In this document: one piece after another, positions 42,682 to 51,621 of the stretch
Position numbering within the stretch: the stretch's first letter is position 1
Layout of the letters: the number at the start of each line of letters is the position of its first letter
Assembly (NCBI GenBank): GCA_902388495.1
Contig: CABMPP010000012.1
Location: 32,591-96,590, forward strand
Length of the DNA: 64,000 bases
Direction: 5' to 3'
Source: an uncultured Bacteroides sp.
GTDB taxonomy: Bacteria; Bacteroidota; Bacteroidia; Bacteroidales; Bacteroidaceae
Made by a program: the position numbers and the translations under genes
Notes under the pieces: model-generated
The model's input: the letters and a program-made list of their open reading frames with translations, nothing else
Told to the model about the DNA's origin: nothing
Database searches by the model: none

Positions 42682-43350
42682 ATGAAACGCAGTGAAATCA
42701 ATCAATATATCCGCGAGGCCAAAGCATTTATGACAAAGTATCACTTCATGCTGCCGCCATGGGCGGACTGGACTCCGGACGACTGGAAAAGCAAAGGACC
42801 GGAATGTAATGATATCCGGGAAAGAGCCATGGGCTGGGACCTGACTGACTTCGGCTGGGGAGATTTCCTGAAAATCGGCCTGACTCTGGTAACCCTCCGT
42901 AATGGAAGTTTGCAGAAGAAAGACAAACCCTATTGTGAAAAGATTATGTTTGTCCGCTGCGGACAAGTTACTCCCACCCATTTCCATTGGCTGAAAACGG
43001 AAGACATCATCAACCGGGGTGGAGGAATCCTCTGCATGCGTCTGTGGAAGGCCGACAAGGAAACTGAAGCGCTGACTGAAGAACCGCTTGTCGTTTCCAT
43101 CGACGGAGTCAGTACACGGGTAGCTCCCGGAGAAACGGTGCGTCTTGCTCCCGGACAAAGCATTTGTTATGAGCCTTATCTCTACCATACTTTCTGGGCC
43201 GAAGACGACCATTGTCTGGTAGGCGAAGTCTCTACGGTGAACGATGACATGAGGGACAACCGTTTCCTCACCCCCAAGGGGCGTTTCCCGCAGATAGAAG
43301 AGGATGTTCCGGCCGAACATCTGTTGTGCAACGAATATCCCGAAGTTTAG
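42682..43350 (+). CDS. D-lyxose/D-mannose isomerase-like cupin protein
   Basis: A 222-aa cupin with metal-binding residues in CGQVTPTHFHWLKTEDIINR (two His and Glu) and LYHTFWAED (His), as in D-lyxose ketol-isomerases of the YdaE type, which also act on D-mannose. It has no signal peptide and should be cytoplasmic. Lying between the sialidase and aldose epimerase genes in the sialic-acid locus, it is odd: such isomerases act on neutral aldoses. It may process mannose or another sugar released with sialic acid, or have moved to an N-acetylated sugar; the latter is speculation. Confidence 0.75.
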   Translation: MKRSEINQYIREAKAFMTKYHFMLPPWADWTPDDWKSKGPECNDIRERAMGWDLTDFGWGDFLKIGLTLVTLRNGSLQKKDKPYCEKIMFVRCGQVTPTHFHWLKTEDIINRGGGILCMRLWKADKETEALTEEPLVVSIDGVSTRVAPGETVRLAPGQSICYEPYLYHTFWAEDDHCLVGEVSTVNDDMRDNRFLTPKGRFPQIEEDVPAEHLLCNEYPEV

Positions 43351-43355
43351 AAAGT

Positions 43356-44441
43356 ATGAAAGATAAGACCAACCTGACGGGATTGAATCCCGATGATTTC
43401 CGGTCCGTAATCAACGGAAAGGATACCGGCCTTTATATACTGCGCAATGGTAGCGGTATGGAGATGTGCGTCACGAACTACGGGGCCATCGTCTTATCCA
43501 TCATGGCTCCTGATTGTCATGGTAAGTTTGAAAATGTCGTCATAGGCTTCGATACGCTGGAAGAGGCCCGCAGGCAAAGCAAGGACTATTATATAGGAGC
43601 TACTATAGGCCCCGTAGCCGGACGCATATTGCACGGCGCTTTCCGTGTAGGAGAAAAAGATTATCACTTACAGCTTAACTCTGTTTCTAATACTCTGCAC
43701 AGTGGTGATAACGGTTTTCACACGGTGGTGTGGGAAACACAGCAACCGTGTGAAAACCAACTTCTTCTCCGTCATTTCCATGCCGATGAAGAAGCCGGTT
43801 TTCCGGGCAATGTTACGGTAAGGATGATGTATACCTTGACGGATGACAATGGGTTTCGCATAGATTATGAGGCGGAGACAGACCATGACACCTTGTTCTG
43901 TCCCACCAATCATGCCTATTTTAACCTGGCGGGCATGGGAACTCCCACTACTTCCATTGAAGACCATTTGGTGAGGATAAACGCGGATTTCTATCTGCCT
44001 ATCGACATGAATACGAACAATACCGGCGAAGTCAGGGCAGTGGGCGGTACGCCTTTTGATTTCCGCGACTACCATTCCATAGGCGAACGCATCAACCGGA
44101 AAGACTTGCAGCTGCTCAACGGCCACGGTTATGACCACTGTTTTGTCCTGAAGAAACCCGCACTGCATGAGCTCTCTTTTGCCGCCACCTGCATCAGTCC
44201 GTCCAGTGGGCGCAGAATGGATGTCTATACCACAGAGCCGGGGCTTATTATGTACACCGGCAATTATTTGCCGGGCTTCACGGGCATGCATGGCACTGTG
44301 TATCCGCGTCGTAGCGCCGTCTGCTTTGAAACCCAGTGTTTTCCCGATACACCGAACAATCCGCATTTCCCCTCCATCGTATTACGTGAAGGAAACATTT
44401 ATAAACAGACATGTATTTACCAATTCAGTACGCAACCATGA
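43356..44441 (+). CDS. Aldose 1-epimerase (galactose mutarotase family)
   Basis: Start at 43356; the 361-aa protein has the mutarotase fold: TNYGAIVLSIMAPD, NVVIGFDTLEEARR, GPVAGRILHGAF, LHSGDNGFHTVVW, CPTNHAYFNLAG (His) and a final VCFETQCFPDTPN with the base Glu. It has no signal peptide, so it acts in the cytoplasm on a sugar anomer. It begins 6 nt after the lyxose-isomerase-like gene, and its stop overlaps the next gene by 4 nt. In this locus it may act on sugars produced next to sialic-acid cleavage. Confidence 0.85.
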   Translation: MKDKTNLTGLNPDDFRSVINGKDTGLYILRNGSGMEMCVTNYGAIVLSIMAPDCHGKFENVVIGFDTLEEARRQSKDYYIGATIGPVAGRILHGAFRVGEKDYHLQLNSVSNTLHSGDNGFHTVVWETQQPCENQLLLRHFHADEEAGFPGNVTVRMMYTLTDDNGFRIDYEAETDHDTLFCPTNHAYFNLAGMGTPTTSIEDHLVRINADFYLPIDMNTNNTGEVRAVGGTPFDFRDYHSIGERINRKDLQLLNGHGYDHCFVLKKPALHELSFAATCISPSSGRRMDVYTTEPGLIMYTGNYLPGFTGMHGTVYPRRSAVCFETQCFPDTPNNPHFPSIVLREGNIYKQTCIYQFSTQP

Positions 44442-45517
44442 AAAACAGAATCATTCTTTGTTTGGGATGCCTGCTGGCATTCCTCCAGCTTCGGGCACAA
44501 GTCAATACCAACCAGCAGCACTTGTGCAATCCTAATTCTTTTTCCATCGTCCTGCTGGGCGATCCGCAAAACTATGTGAAGTATGACTATAACCAACCGG
44601 TTTTTGAACTGATGACGGCATGGACCGCCCATCATGTAGACTCCCTCCATGTGAAGGCAGTACTTTGTACGGGTGACCTGGTAGATCAAAATGAATGTAT
44701 TCTCCCTCCCTTCCCGCGTTTCGGGAATCTCACGAGCCGCGAGCAGTGGACATTTGTGTCGCGGGCTTTCGGGCGGTTGGACAACAAAGTCCCTTATCTC
44801 ATTTCTACCGGAAACCATGATTATGGCTACACCCGTTCGGAGAACTCGATGACCCGTTTCCCGGAATATTTCCCGATAGAGCGCAACAGCCAATGGAAAA
44901 AGACCATCGTGGCTGCAACCAATAATAGAAACGGCCTGCCTACGCTAGAGAATGCCGCTATGGAGATAACGGACGAGCATTGGGGGAGGATATTGATTAT
45001 TGCCGTTGAATTTGCCCCGCGTGATGAGGTCTTGTCATGGGCAAGGGAACTGGTGGCTACCCCACGCTTCAAAGACCACACAGTGATTCTCATCACCCAT
45101 TCCTATCTTACCGGCTTCGACAGCAAGCGTATCAACAAGGAAGGCTATAAGATAACTCCGTCCAATACGGGTGAAGGCATCTGGCAGAAGCTGGTGCAAC
45201 CTTCCGCCAACATCCGTCTTGTGCTGTGCGGACACTATGCCACTCCGAACGAACGGTGGGACTATACCACGGGATTCCGTACCGACAAGAATGCGGCCGG
45301 ACACGATGTACACCAGATGATGTTCAACTGCCAGGCGTTGGGTGGCGGCATGAGTGGAAACGGAGGAGACGGCTGGCTGCGTCTGCTCGAATTCCTGCCC
45401 GACGGACACACGGTGCAGGTCAGGACCTATTCTCCGCTTTTCGGCTTTTCTCCCCAAACCAAGGACAAGGCATGGCGTACGGAATCATATGATCAGTTTC
45501 AATTCACGATAAAATAA
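44438..45517 (+). CDS. Secreted calcineurin-like metallophosphoesterase
   Basis: A 359-aa protein with a signal peptide (IILCLGCLLAFLQLRAQ), then metallophosphatase motifs in order: LLGDPQNYV (first Asp), VLCTGDLVDQNE (GDxxD), STGNHDYGY (GNHD), LITHSYL and LCGHYATP (final His ligands). It therefore hydrolyses phosphomono- or diester bonds in the periplasm or outside. ATG overlaps the previous stop. Its substrate in the sialic-acid locus is not evident; a phospho-glycan or nucleotide sugar (such as CMP-linked) is possible but unproved. Confidence 0.82.
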   Translation: MKNRIILCLGCLLAFLQLRAQVNTNQQHLCNPNSFSIVLLGDPQNYVKYDYNQPVFELMTAWTAHHVDSLHVKAVLCTGDLVDQNECILPPFPRFGNLTSREQWTFVSRAFGRLDNKVPYLISTGNHDYGYTRSENSMTRFPEYFPIERNSQWKKTIVAATNNRNGLPTLENAAMEITDEHWGRILIIAVEFAPRDEVLSWARELVATPRFKDHTVILITHSYLTGFDSKRINKEGYKITPSNTGEGIWQKLVQPSANIRLVLCGHYATPNERWDYTTGFRTDKNAAGHDVHQMMFNCQALGGGMSGNGGDGWLRLLEFLPDGHTVQVRTYSPLFGFSPQTKDKAWRTESYDQFQFTIK

Positions 45518-45521
45518 AAAT

Positions 45522-46121
45522 ATGAAGCGTATATCAATTATTTATTTATTAATCTTTTTTTGTATGTATTTATCAGCACAGACAAGTCCGGCATGGACTG
45601 CCGGAAATGCGAAGAAGTGGATAAAGAGTAATGTCTGGGCTAATGGTTGGACTGTCTCTCCCCACAAATCAGTCAATGCAATTGAATTTGCCAGTCAATA
45701 TCAAAAAAATAAAGATGTTTGGGATGCCGCTTTCCGTTTTCTTGCGGACCATGATTTGGAAGAACTGGCTGTCGGCAATCATGTCATTATAGAAGGAAAA
45801 TGTTGGGCTACAGTGAGCGAATACATTCCGAAGGAAGTGGAGAAGGGGAACATTGAGAGCCACCGTCGTTTTGTCGATCTTCAGTATACCTTCCGGGGAA
45901 ATGAGAAGATGGGGCTTGCCCGTGATGTCGAAGTTCGTCAGGAATATAATCCCCAGAAAGACGTTGCCTTTTACACGTCTTCCCGGATAAGATACTATTC
46001 TGCCGATGTGGATAGTTTCTTTCTATTTTTCCCTTCGGACATCCATCAGCCCTCTGTCCGTGGAAAGGGAGAGCCCGTTGAAAGCCGAAAGATTGTGATT
46101 AAAATAGAATATATAGATTAG
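45522..46121 (+). CDS. YhcH/NanQ-like sialic acid anomerase, secreted
   Basis: The 199-aa product has a signal peptide (IIYLLIFFCMYLSAQ) followed by a YhcH/YjgK/YiaL domain (cupin-like): LAVGNHVIIEGKCWATVSEY, ESHRRFVDLQYTFRGNEKMG, YSADVDSFFLFFPSDIHQPS. In E. coli NanQ (YhcH) opens alpha-Neu5Ac; that protein is cytoplasmic, whereas this one should be exported. It closes the locus, 4 nt after the metallophosphoesterase. Together with the NanM part of the transporter it would give two sialate mutarotation activities outside the inner membrane. Confidence 0.82.
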   Translation: MKRISIIYLLIFFCMYLSAQTSPAWTAGNAKKWIKSNVWANGWTVSPHKSVNAIEFASQYQKNKDVWDAAFRFLADHDLEELAVGNHVIIEGKCWATVSEYIPKEVEKGNIESHRRFVDLQYTFRGNEKMGLARDVEVRQEYNPQKDVAFYTSSRIRYYSADVDSFFLFFPSDIHQPSVRGKGEPVESRKIVIKIEYID

Positions 46122-46236
46122 TGTGTTTTCAATTCTACTAAAAATACTATTTGTTTTTCAAATAAATTTCCTTTAAAATTTGTACTTTTGCCGACTGTTT
46201 AGAGAAATCAATGAAAACTTTAAAAAACGAAATAGA

Positions 46237-47730
46237 ATGGCAGTAGAATTGAAAGACCTGACCAAACGTAGTGAGAACTATTCTCAGTGGTACAACGAGT
46301 TGGTGGTAAAGGCCGATTTGGCAGAACAATCGGCTGTGCGCGGCTGTATGGTGATTAAGCCTTACGGATACGCTATTTGGGAGAAGATGCAGCGTCAGTT
46401 GGACGATATGTTCAAAGAAACGGGACATGTCAATGCTTATTTCCCCTTACTTATTCCGAAATCATTCCTCAGCCGTGAAGCAGAGCATGTAGAAGGTTTT
46501 GCGAAAGAATGTGCCGTAGTGACGCACTATCGTCTGAAAAACGACCCGAATGGCGGCGGCGTGGTAGTAGACCCTGCTGCCAAGCTGGAAGAAGAACTCA
46601 TTATCCGTCCTACTTCCGAAACCATTATCTGGAATACATATAAGAACTGGATTAATTCATACCGCGATCTGCCTATCTTGTGCAATCAGTGGGCAAACGT
46701 ATTCCGTTGGGAGATGCGTACCCGTCTCTTCCTGCGTACGGCGGAATTCTTGTGGCAAGAAGGCCATACGGCACACGCCACTCGCGAAGAGGCCGAAGAA
46801 GAAGCTGTAAGAATGCTGAATGTATACGGTGAATTTGCCGAAAAATACATGGCAGTGCCTGTTGTGAAAGGTGTGAAGTCGGCTAACGAACGTTTTGCCG
46901 GTGCACTCAATACTTATACCATTGAGGCGATGATGCAGGATGGTAAGGCTTTGCAGAGCGGTACTTCCCACTTCCTGGGACAGAACTTTGCCAAAGCATT
47001 TGATGTGCAGTTTGTCAATAAAGAGAATAAGCTGGAGTATGTGTGGGCAACATCTTGGGGGGTATCTACCCGCCTGATGGGTGCTCTTATCATGACTCAC
47101 TCCGATGATAACGGTTTGGTACTGCCTCCGCACCTGGCTCCGATACAAGTGGTTATCGTGCCTATTTATAAGAATGCGGAAATGCTGGCCAAGATTGACG
47201 AGAAAGTGGCAGGCATCGTTGCCAAGCTGAAGTCGATGGGTATCTCCGTGAAGTATGACAATGCCGACAACAAGCGTCCGGGCTTTAAGTTTGCCGACTA
47301 CGAGGTGAAGGGTGTTCCTGTACGCCTTGTGATGGGTGGCCGTGATTTGGAGAACAACACGATGGAAGTGATGCGTCGCGATACATTGGAGAAAGAAACC
47401 CGCTCTTGCGAGGGCATCGAAGCATATGTAAAAGACTTGCTCGAAGAGATGCAGGCAAATATCTATAAGAAGGCGCTCGATTACCGCAATAGCAAAATCA
47501 CCAGCGTAGATAGCTACGAAGAGTTCAAGGAAAAGATAGAAGAAGGTGGCTTCATTCTGGCTCACTGGGACGGCACCACTGAAACAGAGGAAAAGATTAA
47601 GGAAGAAACCAAAGCAACTATCCGCTGTATTCCTTTCGAATCCTTCGTTCCGGGTGACAAAGAACCGGGTAAGTGTATGGTTACCGGTAAACCGTCTGCT
47701 TGCCGTGTGATTTTTGCACGATCTTACTAA
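46237..47730 (+). CDS. proS: Prolyl-tRNA synthetase (archaeal/eukaryote-like type)
   Basis: Start at 46237 gives [20 protein letters not shown]; upstream in-frame codons lie within the promoter region. The 497-aa class II enzyme has motif 2 ([20 protein letters not shown]), the [14 protein letters not shown] loop, motif 3 ([20 protein letters not shown]), an anticodon-binding domain ([10 protein letters not shown]) and a C-terminal zinc-less domain ending CRVIFARSY. It lacks the bacterial insertion (editing) domain, as in the group common in Bacteroidota. A TACTTTTG -7 box lies at 46183-46190. It attaches proline to tRNA-Pro. Confidence 0.96.
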   Translation: MAVELKDLTKRSENYSQWYNELVVKADLAEQSAVRGCMVIKPYGYAIWEKMQRQLDDMFKETGHVNAYFPLLIPKSFLSREAEHVEGFAKECAVVTHYRLKNDPNGGGVVVDPAAKLEEELIIRPTSETIIWNTYKNWINSYRDLPILCNQWANVFRWEMRTRLFLRTAEFLWQEGHTAHATREEAEEEAVRMLNVYGEFAEKYMAVPVVKGVKSANERFAGALNTYTIEAMMQDGKALQSGTSHFLGQNFAKAFDVQFVNKENKLEYVWATSWGVSTRLMGALIMTHSDDNGLVLPPHLAPIQVVIVPIYKNAEMLAKIDEKVAGIVAKLKSMGISVKYDNADNKRPGFKFADYEVKGVPVRLVMGGRDLENNTMEVMRRDTLEKETRSCEGIEAYVKDLLEEMQANIYKKALDYRNSKITSVDSYEEFKEKIEEGGFILAHWDGTTETEEKIKEETKATIRCIPFESFVPGDKEPGKCMVTGKPSACRVIFARSY

Positions 47731-47746
47731 GAGAATGTTTACTATC

Positions 47747-47795
47747 AAAACACGAGGCCTGGCATTTTACGAAGAAATGCCAGGCCTTGTGTTTT
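47747..47795 (+). terminator. Intrinsic terminator after proS
   Basis: A stem of about 18 bp (AAAACAC...GGCCTGGCATTT with AAATGCCAGGCC...GTGTTTT) with a short loop. It ends in TTTT on the plus strand and AAAA at its left side, so it can work in both directions. Confidence 0.9.
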
Positions 47796-47967
47796 ATGAT
47801 GGTGCTTATAAAAATAAAAAATGAACTACTCTTCTACATAAGTAAGTATTCTTCCTATTCTTGGGGCGGCGATAGGACGAATTATTATTATTGTAACTTT
47901 ATGTACATATTCTTGCAACATGCTCTTGCCACCTTTGCACTGTAAAAAAAAGAAAGGAGAACCGAAT

Positions 47968-48150
47968 ATGAAACTGAACAGAAATGACTATACCGTAGAG
48001 GCTTCGGCCGGCGGTGGCTTTTACGCTTATTTTATGAATAATGTGTTGTGCAGTGCTTACGGCGAAACACCTGACGAAGCCTGCAAGAACCTGGAACAAG
48101 TCGTTGACGATTTTGTCAGTGACATGTATATGGTAGAAGAATTTGTCTGA
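47968..48150 (+). CDS. Small HicB-like protein
   Basis: Start at 47968 follows AAAGGAGAACC, a strong ribosome site. The 60-aa protein NRNDYTVEASAGGGFYAYFM followed by GETPDEACKNLEQVVDDFVS has the HicB-like arrangement: a strand, a Gly-rich turn, and an EA-containing helix. A HicA partner is not seen beside it, so it is either a solitary HicB-fold protein or an unrelated small protein. Expression seems strong from the ribosome site. Confidence 0.6.
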   Translation: MKLNRNDYTVEASAGGGFYAYFMNNVLCSAYGETPDEACKNLEQVVDDFVSDMYMVEEFV

Positions 48151-48387
48151 TGCTTTGATTTTTACACACGAACAAATTCATCCTTTTTACGTATTAATTC
48201 CATAAATTCTCTTGAAGTCATGCCTGTGCGATGCCGGTGTGGCTTTTGTTTTTATAACCGAATTGTCACATTCTTTACACCCGTATGTAACACAAAAGCG
48301 TGACATTTGCGACAACTAAAAATGCAAGACTGATATAAACAAAAAGTAAAGTCCGCTGTTTCTTATAACTCATAACTCATAACTTTT

Positions 48388-49527
48388 ATGAAAATTCTTT
48401 TTATCGTTCAAGGAGAAGGCCGGGGACATCTGACGCAAGCCATTACTATGGAAGAGCTGTTGCGTCGCAATGGTCACGAGGTAGTGGAAGTATTGGTCGG
48501 CAAGAGCAATTCACGCCGTCTGCCCGGTTTCTTTAACCGCAGCATCCAAGCTCCGGTGAAACGCTTCCTGAGTCCTAATTTTCTGCCTACACCGGCCAAT
48601 AAGCGAGTCAGTCTTTCGCGCAGTGTGGCATATAATACAATAAAACTGCCTGCTTACGTCAAGAGCATGAACTATATACACCATCGCATAGAAGAAAGTG
48701 GTGCCGAGCTGGTCATTAACTTCTATGAACTGCTTACGGGATTGACTTACCTGCTTTACCGTCCTTCCGTACCGCAAATCAGCATCGGCCATCAATACCT
48801 CTTCCTGCATCGGGATTTTGAGTTTCCCGGCAAAAGCAGTTTCAACCTGTGGTTGCTTCGCTTTTTCACCCGGCTTACCTGCTTGGGTGCACAGCAAAAG
48901 CTGGCGCTTTCTTTCCGCGAGATGGAGGATGACGAAGAAGCACATATCCATGTCGTTCCGCCTTTGTTGCGCAGGGATGTTCTTTCGTGCGAGGGAACGG
49001 CGGGAGACTATCTTCATGGATACATGGTGAATGCCGGTTTCGGTGAGAGCGTTCGAGATTGGCATAACGCGCATCCCGAAGTGCCTCTTCACTTCTTTTG
49101 GGACAAGCAAGACGAAGAGGAAGTCTGCCGGGTGGACGATACGTTAAGTTTCCACCAGATAGACGATGTCAAGTTCTTACGCTACATGGCAGGTTGCAAG
49201 GCATACGCCACTACGGCCGGATTTGAGTCCGTCTGCGAGGCTATGTATCTGGGCAAGCCTCTGTTGATGGTTCCTGCCCACATTGAGCAGGATTGCAATG
49301 CTTACGACGCTGCCCTTACCGGTGCCGGTGTTGTTTCCGACGAATTTGATCTGGAGCGTTTGTTGGAATTCTCTGAAAATTATCGTCCGGATGCCGCTTT
49401 CCGTTACTGGGTGCGCAGTTGCGATTGGCGCATCCTGCGGCATATTGAGAATGACATGTCTCTTTCGCATTATCCGACTCCGGTTTTCCCGTATCCGCAT
49501 TGTAATATACCCGACATAGTTTTGTAA
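48388..49527 (+). CDS. Glycosyltransferase (GT-B, MurG/UGT-like)
   Basis: A 379-aa protein beginning MKILFIVQGEGRGHLTQAIT, the GxGRGHxxxA motif of GT-B transferases of the MurG/UGT type, with the C-terminal nucleotide-sugar part KFLRYMAGCKAYATTAGFES and CEAMYLGKPLLMVPAHIEQD. The donor and acceptor cannot be told. It lies 41 nt before the polyphosphate kinase gene and could be part of a conserved neighbourhood. The leader holds TATAACTCATAACTCATAAC direct repeats, as before the cbiA gene. Confidence 0.8.
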   Translation: MKILFIVQGEGRGHLTQAITMEELLRRNGHEVVEVLVGKSNSRRLPGFFNRSIQAPVKRFLSPNFLPTPANKRVSLSRSVAYNTIKLPAYVKSMNYIHHRIEESGAELVINFYELLTGLTYLLYRPSVPQISIGHQYLFLHRDFEFPGKSSFNLWLLRFFTRLTCLGAQQKLALSFREMEDDEEAHIHVVPPLLRRDVLSCEGTAGDYLHGYMVNAGFGESVRDWHNAHPEVPLHFFWDKQDEEEVCRVDDTLSFHQIDDVKFLRYMAGCKAYATTAGFESVCEAMYLGKPLLMVPAHIEQDCNAYDAALTGAGVVSDEFDLERLLEFSENYRPDAAFRYWVRSCDWRILRHIENDMSLSHYPTPVFPYPHCNIPDIVL

Positions 49528-49567
49528 CGCATGTTGCCTAATTTTGTAGCAAATTTTGAAAGATAAG

Positions 49568-51616
49568 ATGGCTAATAAGAAAGTTGTATCAGAAGCGTAC
49601 GTTGATCGTGATTTGAGTTGGATGTACTTTAACCGCCGCATTTTGCAGGAAGCAACCCAGACACATGTGCCTTTATTGGAGAGATTGAGTTTTTTGGGTA
49701 TCTATTCGAACAATCTGGATGAATTCTTCCGGGTTCGTATGGCTACGCTCGGTCGTATTGCCGAGTGTGAGGAGAGAAGCCTGCGTTCGGAACGGGAGCA
49801 CGCCAAGCACCTCATCAAACAGATAAACAAGCTGAACAACAAGTATTCAAAAGAGTACGAACAAGCCATCCATAAGCTGACCCGTGAACTGTGTGAAGAG
49901 AATATCTATCTGCTGAAAGAAGATGAACTGGATGAAGAGCAGCAACAGTTTATCTGCCAATTCTATCGCCAAAGACTGAGCGGTTTTGTCAGTCCGGTGT
50001 GGTTCTCGACCGTCAAGCAACTGACCGACGAGACGGATGAGAATATCTACCTGGGCATCAAGATGCAGGCTACCGGAAAGAAAAGTTTCGATTATGCACT
50101 GATAGCGCTTCCGGTTGCTGAGTGCGGTCGTTTTGTACGTCTTCCGGATAAGGAGGGAAAAAGTTTCCTGATGTATCTGGATGATGTGATACGCTATTGC
50201 CTGCCGATGATTTTCTCCGGCTTGAATTACGAAACTTTTGAGGCGTATGCTTTTAAGTTTACCAAGGATGCGGAGATGGAGATAGATAATGACCTCCGTA
50301 ACGGTATGCTGCAAAAAATCTCCAAAGGTGTGAAGAGCCGTAAGAAGGGAGACGCACTCCGAGTGATCTATGACAACAAAATGCCGAAAGATCTGTTGAA
50401 GCGCGTCATGAATAAACTAAGTCTGGACCAGCTCGATACGGTACAGGGCGGCGGACGCTATCACAACCATAAAGACCTGATGTCGTTTCCCGACTGCGGT
50501 CGCAAAGATCTGAAATATCCCGTATGGGAACCTATTATAAAACCCGAACTGAAGAGTGGCGAGAGTCTGCTGAAGCTGATACAGAAGGGCGACCGGTTTA
50601 TCCACGTTCCTTATCATAGTTTCGACTATTATATCCGGGTACTGCAGGAAGCTGCTATTAGTAAGGAGGTGAAGGCCATCAAGACCACGCTCTATCGTCT
50701 TGCCAAAGACTCCAAGGTTGTGAAGGCACTGATTTGTGCTGCACGCAATGGTAAGAAAGTGACTGTCGTTATTGAACTGCTGGCACGTTTCGACGAAGCA
50801 TCCAATATCGGATGGTCCAAAAAAATGCAGGATGCGGGTATTCATGTCATCTTTGGAGTGGAAGGATTGAAGGTACATTCCAAGATTACGCATATCTGTA
50901 TGAAGACGGGGAATGATATTGCCTGTATCAGTACGGGAAACTTTCACGAAGGCAATGCCCGCATGTACACGGACTATATGCTGATGACTGCCGCCCGCAA
51001 TGTGGTGCGTGATGTGGATAACGTTTTCGAGTTTATCGAAAAGCCTTATTCCCCTGTTCGTTTCAAGGAACTGCTGGTTTCACCCAACGAAATGAAGCAG
51101 AAGTTCATCCGGCTGATTAACGATGAAATCAAAAACAAGCAAGCCGGTAGACCTGCCTATATCCGTATCAAGATAAACCACATCACCGACGCTACAATGG
51201 TGAAGAAGCTCTACGAAGCATCTGCCAATGGCGTACCCATCGATCTGCTGGTACGTGGCAACTGCTCTTTGGTAACGGGTATTCCCGGCGTGAGCGACAC
51301 GATACGTATAAATGGTATTATCGACCGTTATCTGGAGCATTCCCGCATCTTTATATTTGCCGCAGGTGGCGAAGACAAGACTTTTATCGGCTCGGCGGAC
51401 TGGATGCCGCGCAATCTGGATAATCGTGTAGAGGTGATAACGCCCGTTTACGATCCGGAGATAAAAGCTGATTTACGAAAGGTCATCGACTTCGGCCTTC
51501 GGGATAACTGCCAGGGAAGCATTGTGGACGGGAGCGGGGAGAACCGCCCCTGGACAACGGACAGTGAAGTGCCTTTCCGGTCGCAGGAAGAATTGTATAA
51601 GAGCTATAAGTTATAA
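49568..51616 (+). CDS. ppk1: Polyphosphate kinase 1
   Basis: Start at 49568 (MANKK) is preferred to a TTG 4 codons upstream. The 682-aa enzyme has the PPK N-terminal domain (VDRDLSWMYFNRRILQEA, GIYSNNLDEFFRVRMATLG), middle PHP-like region, and the two phospholipase-D-like C-terminal domains with GLKVHSKITHI, in which His437 is the autophosphorylated residue, and FIGSADWMPRNLDNRVEV. It makes inorganic polyphosphate from ATP reversibly. It is 5 nt before the exopolyphosphatase gene, so synthesis and breakdown are in one operon. Confidence 0.95.
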   Translation: MANKKVVSEAYVDRDLSWMYFNRRILQEATQTHVPLLERLSFLGIYSNNLDEFFRVRMATLGRIAECEERSLRSEREHAKHLIKQINKLNNKYSKEYEQAIHKLTRELCEENIYLLKEDELDEEQQQFICQFYRQRLSGFVSPVWFSTVKQLTDETDENIYLGIKMQATGKKSFDYALIALPVAECGRFVRLPDKEGKSFLMYLDDVIRYCLPMIFSGLNYETFEAYAFKFTKDAEMEIDNDLRNGMLQKISKGVKSRKKGDALRVIYDNKMPKDLLKRVMNKLSLDQLDTVQGGGRYHNHKDLMSFPDCGRKDLKYPVWEPIIKPELKSGESLLKLIQKGDRFIHVPYHSFDYYIRVLQEAAISKEVKAIKTTLYRLAKDSKVVKALICAARNGKKVTVVIELLARFDEASNIGWSKKMQDAGIHVIFGVEGLKVHSKITHICMKTGNDIACISTGNFHEGNARMYTDYMLMTAARNVVRDVDNVFEFIEKPYSPVRFKELLVSPNEMKQKFIRLINDEIKNKQAGRPAYIRIKINHITDATMVKKLYEASANGVPIDLLVRGNCSLVTGIPGVSDTIRINGIIDRYLEHSRIFIFAAGGEDKTFIGSADWMPRNLDNRVEVITPVYDPEIKADLRKVIDFGLRDNCQGSIVDGSGENRPWTTDSEVPFRSQEELYKSYKL

Positions 51617-51621
51617 ATTTT

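Noticed and set aside
46657..47748. A 363-codon minus-strand frame
   Set aside because: Antisense to proS, which has all class II motifs.
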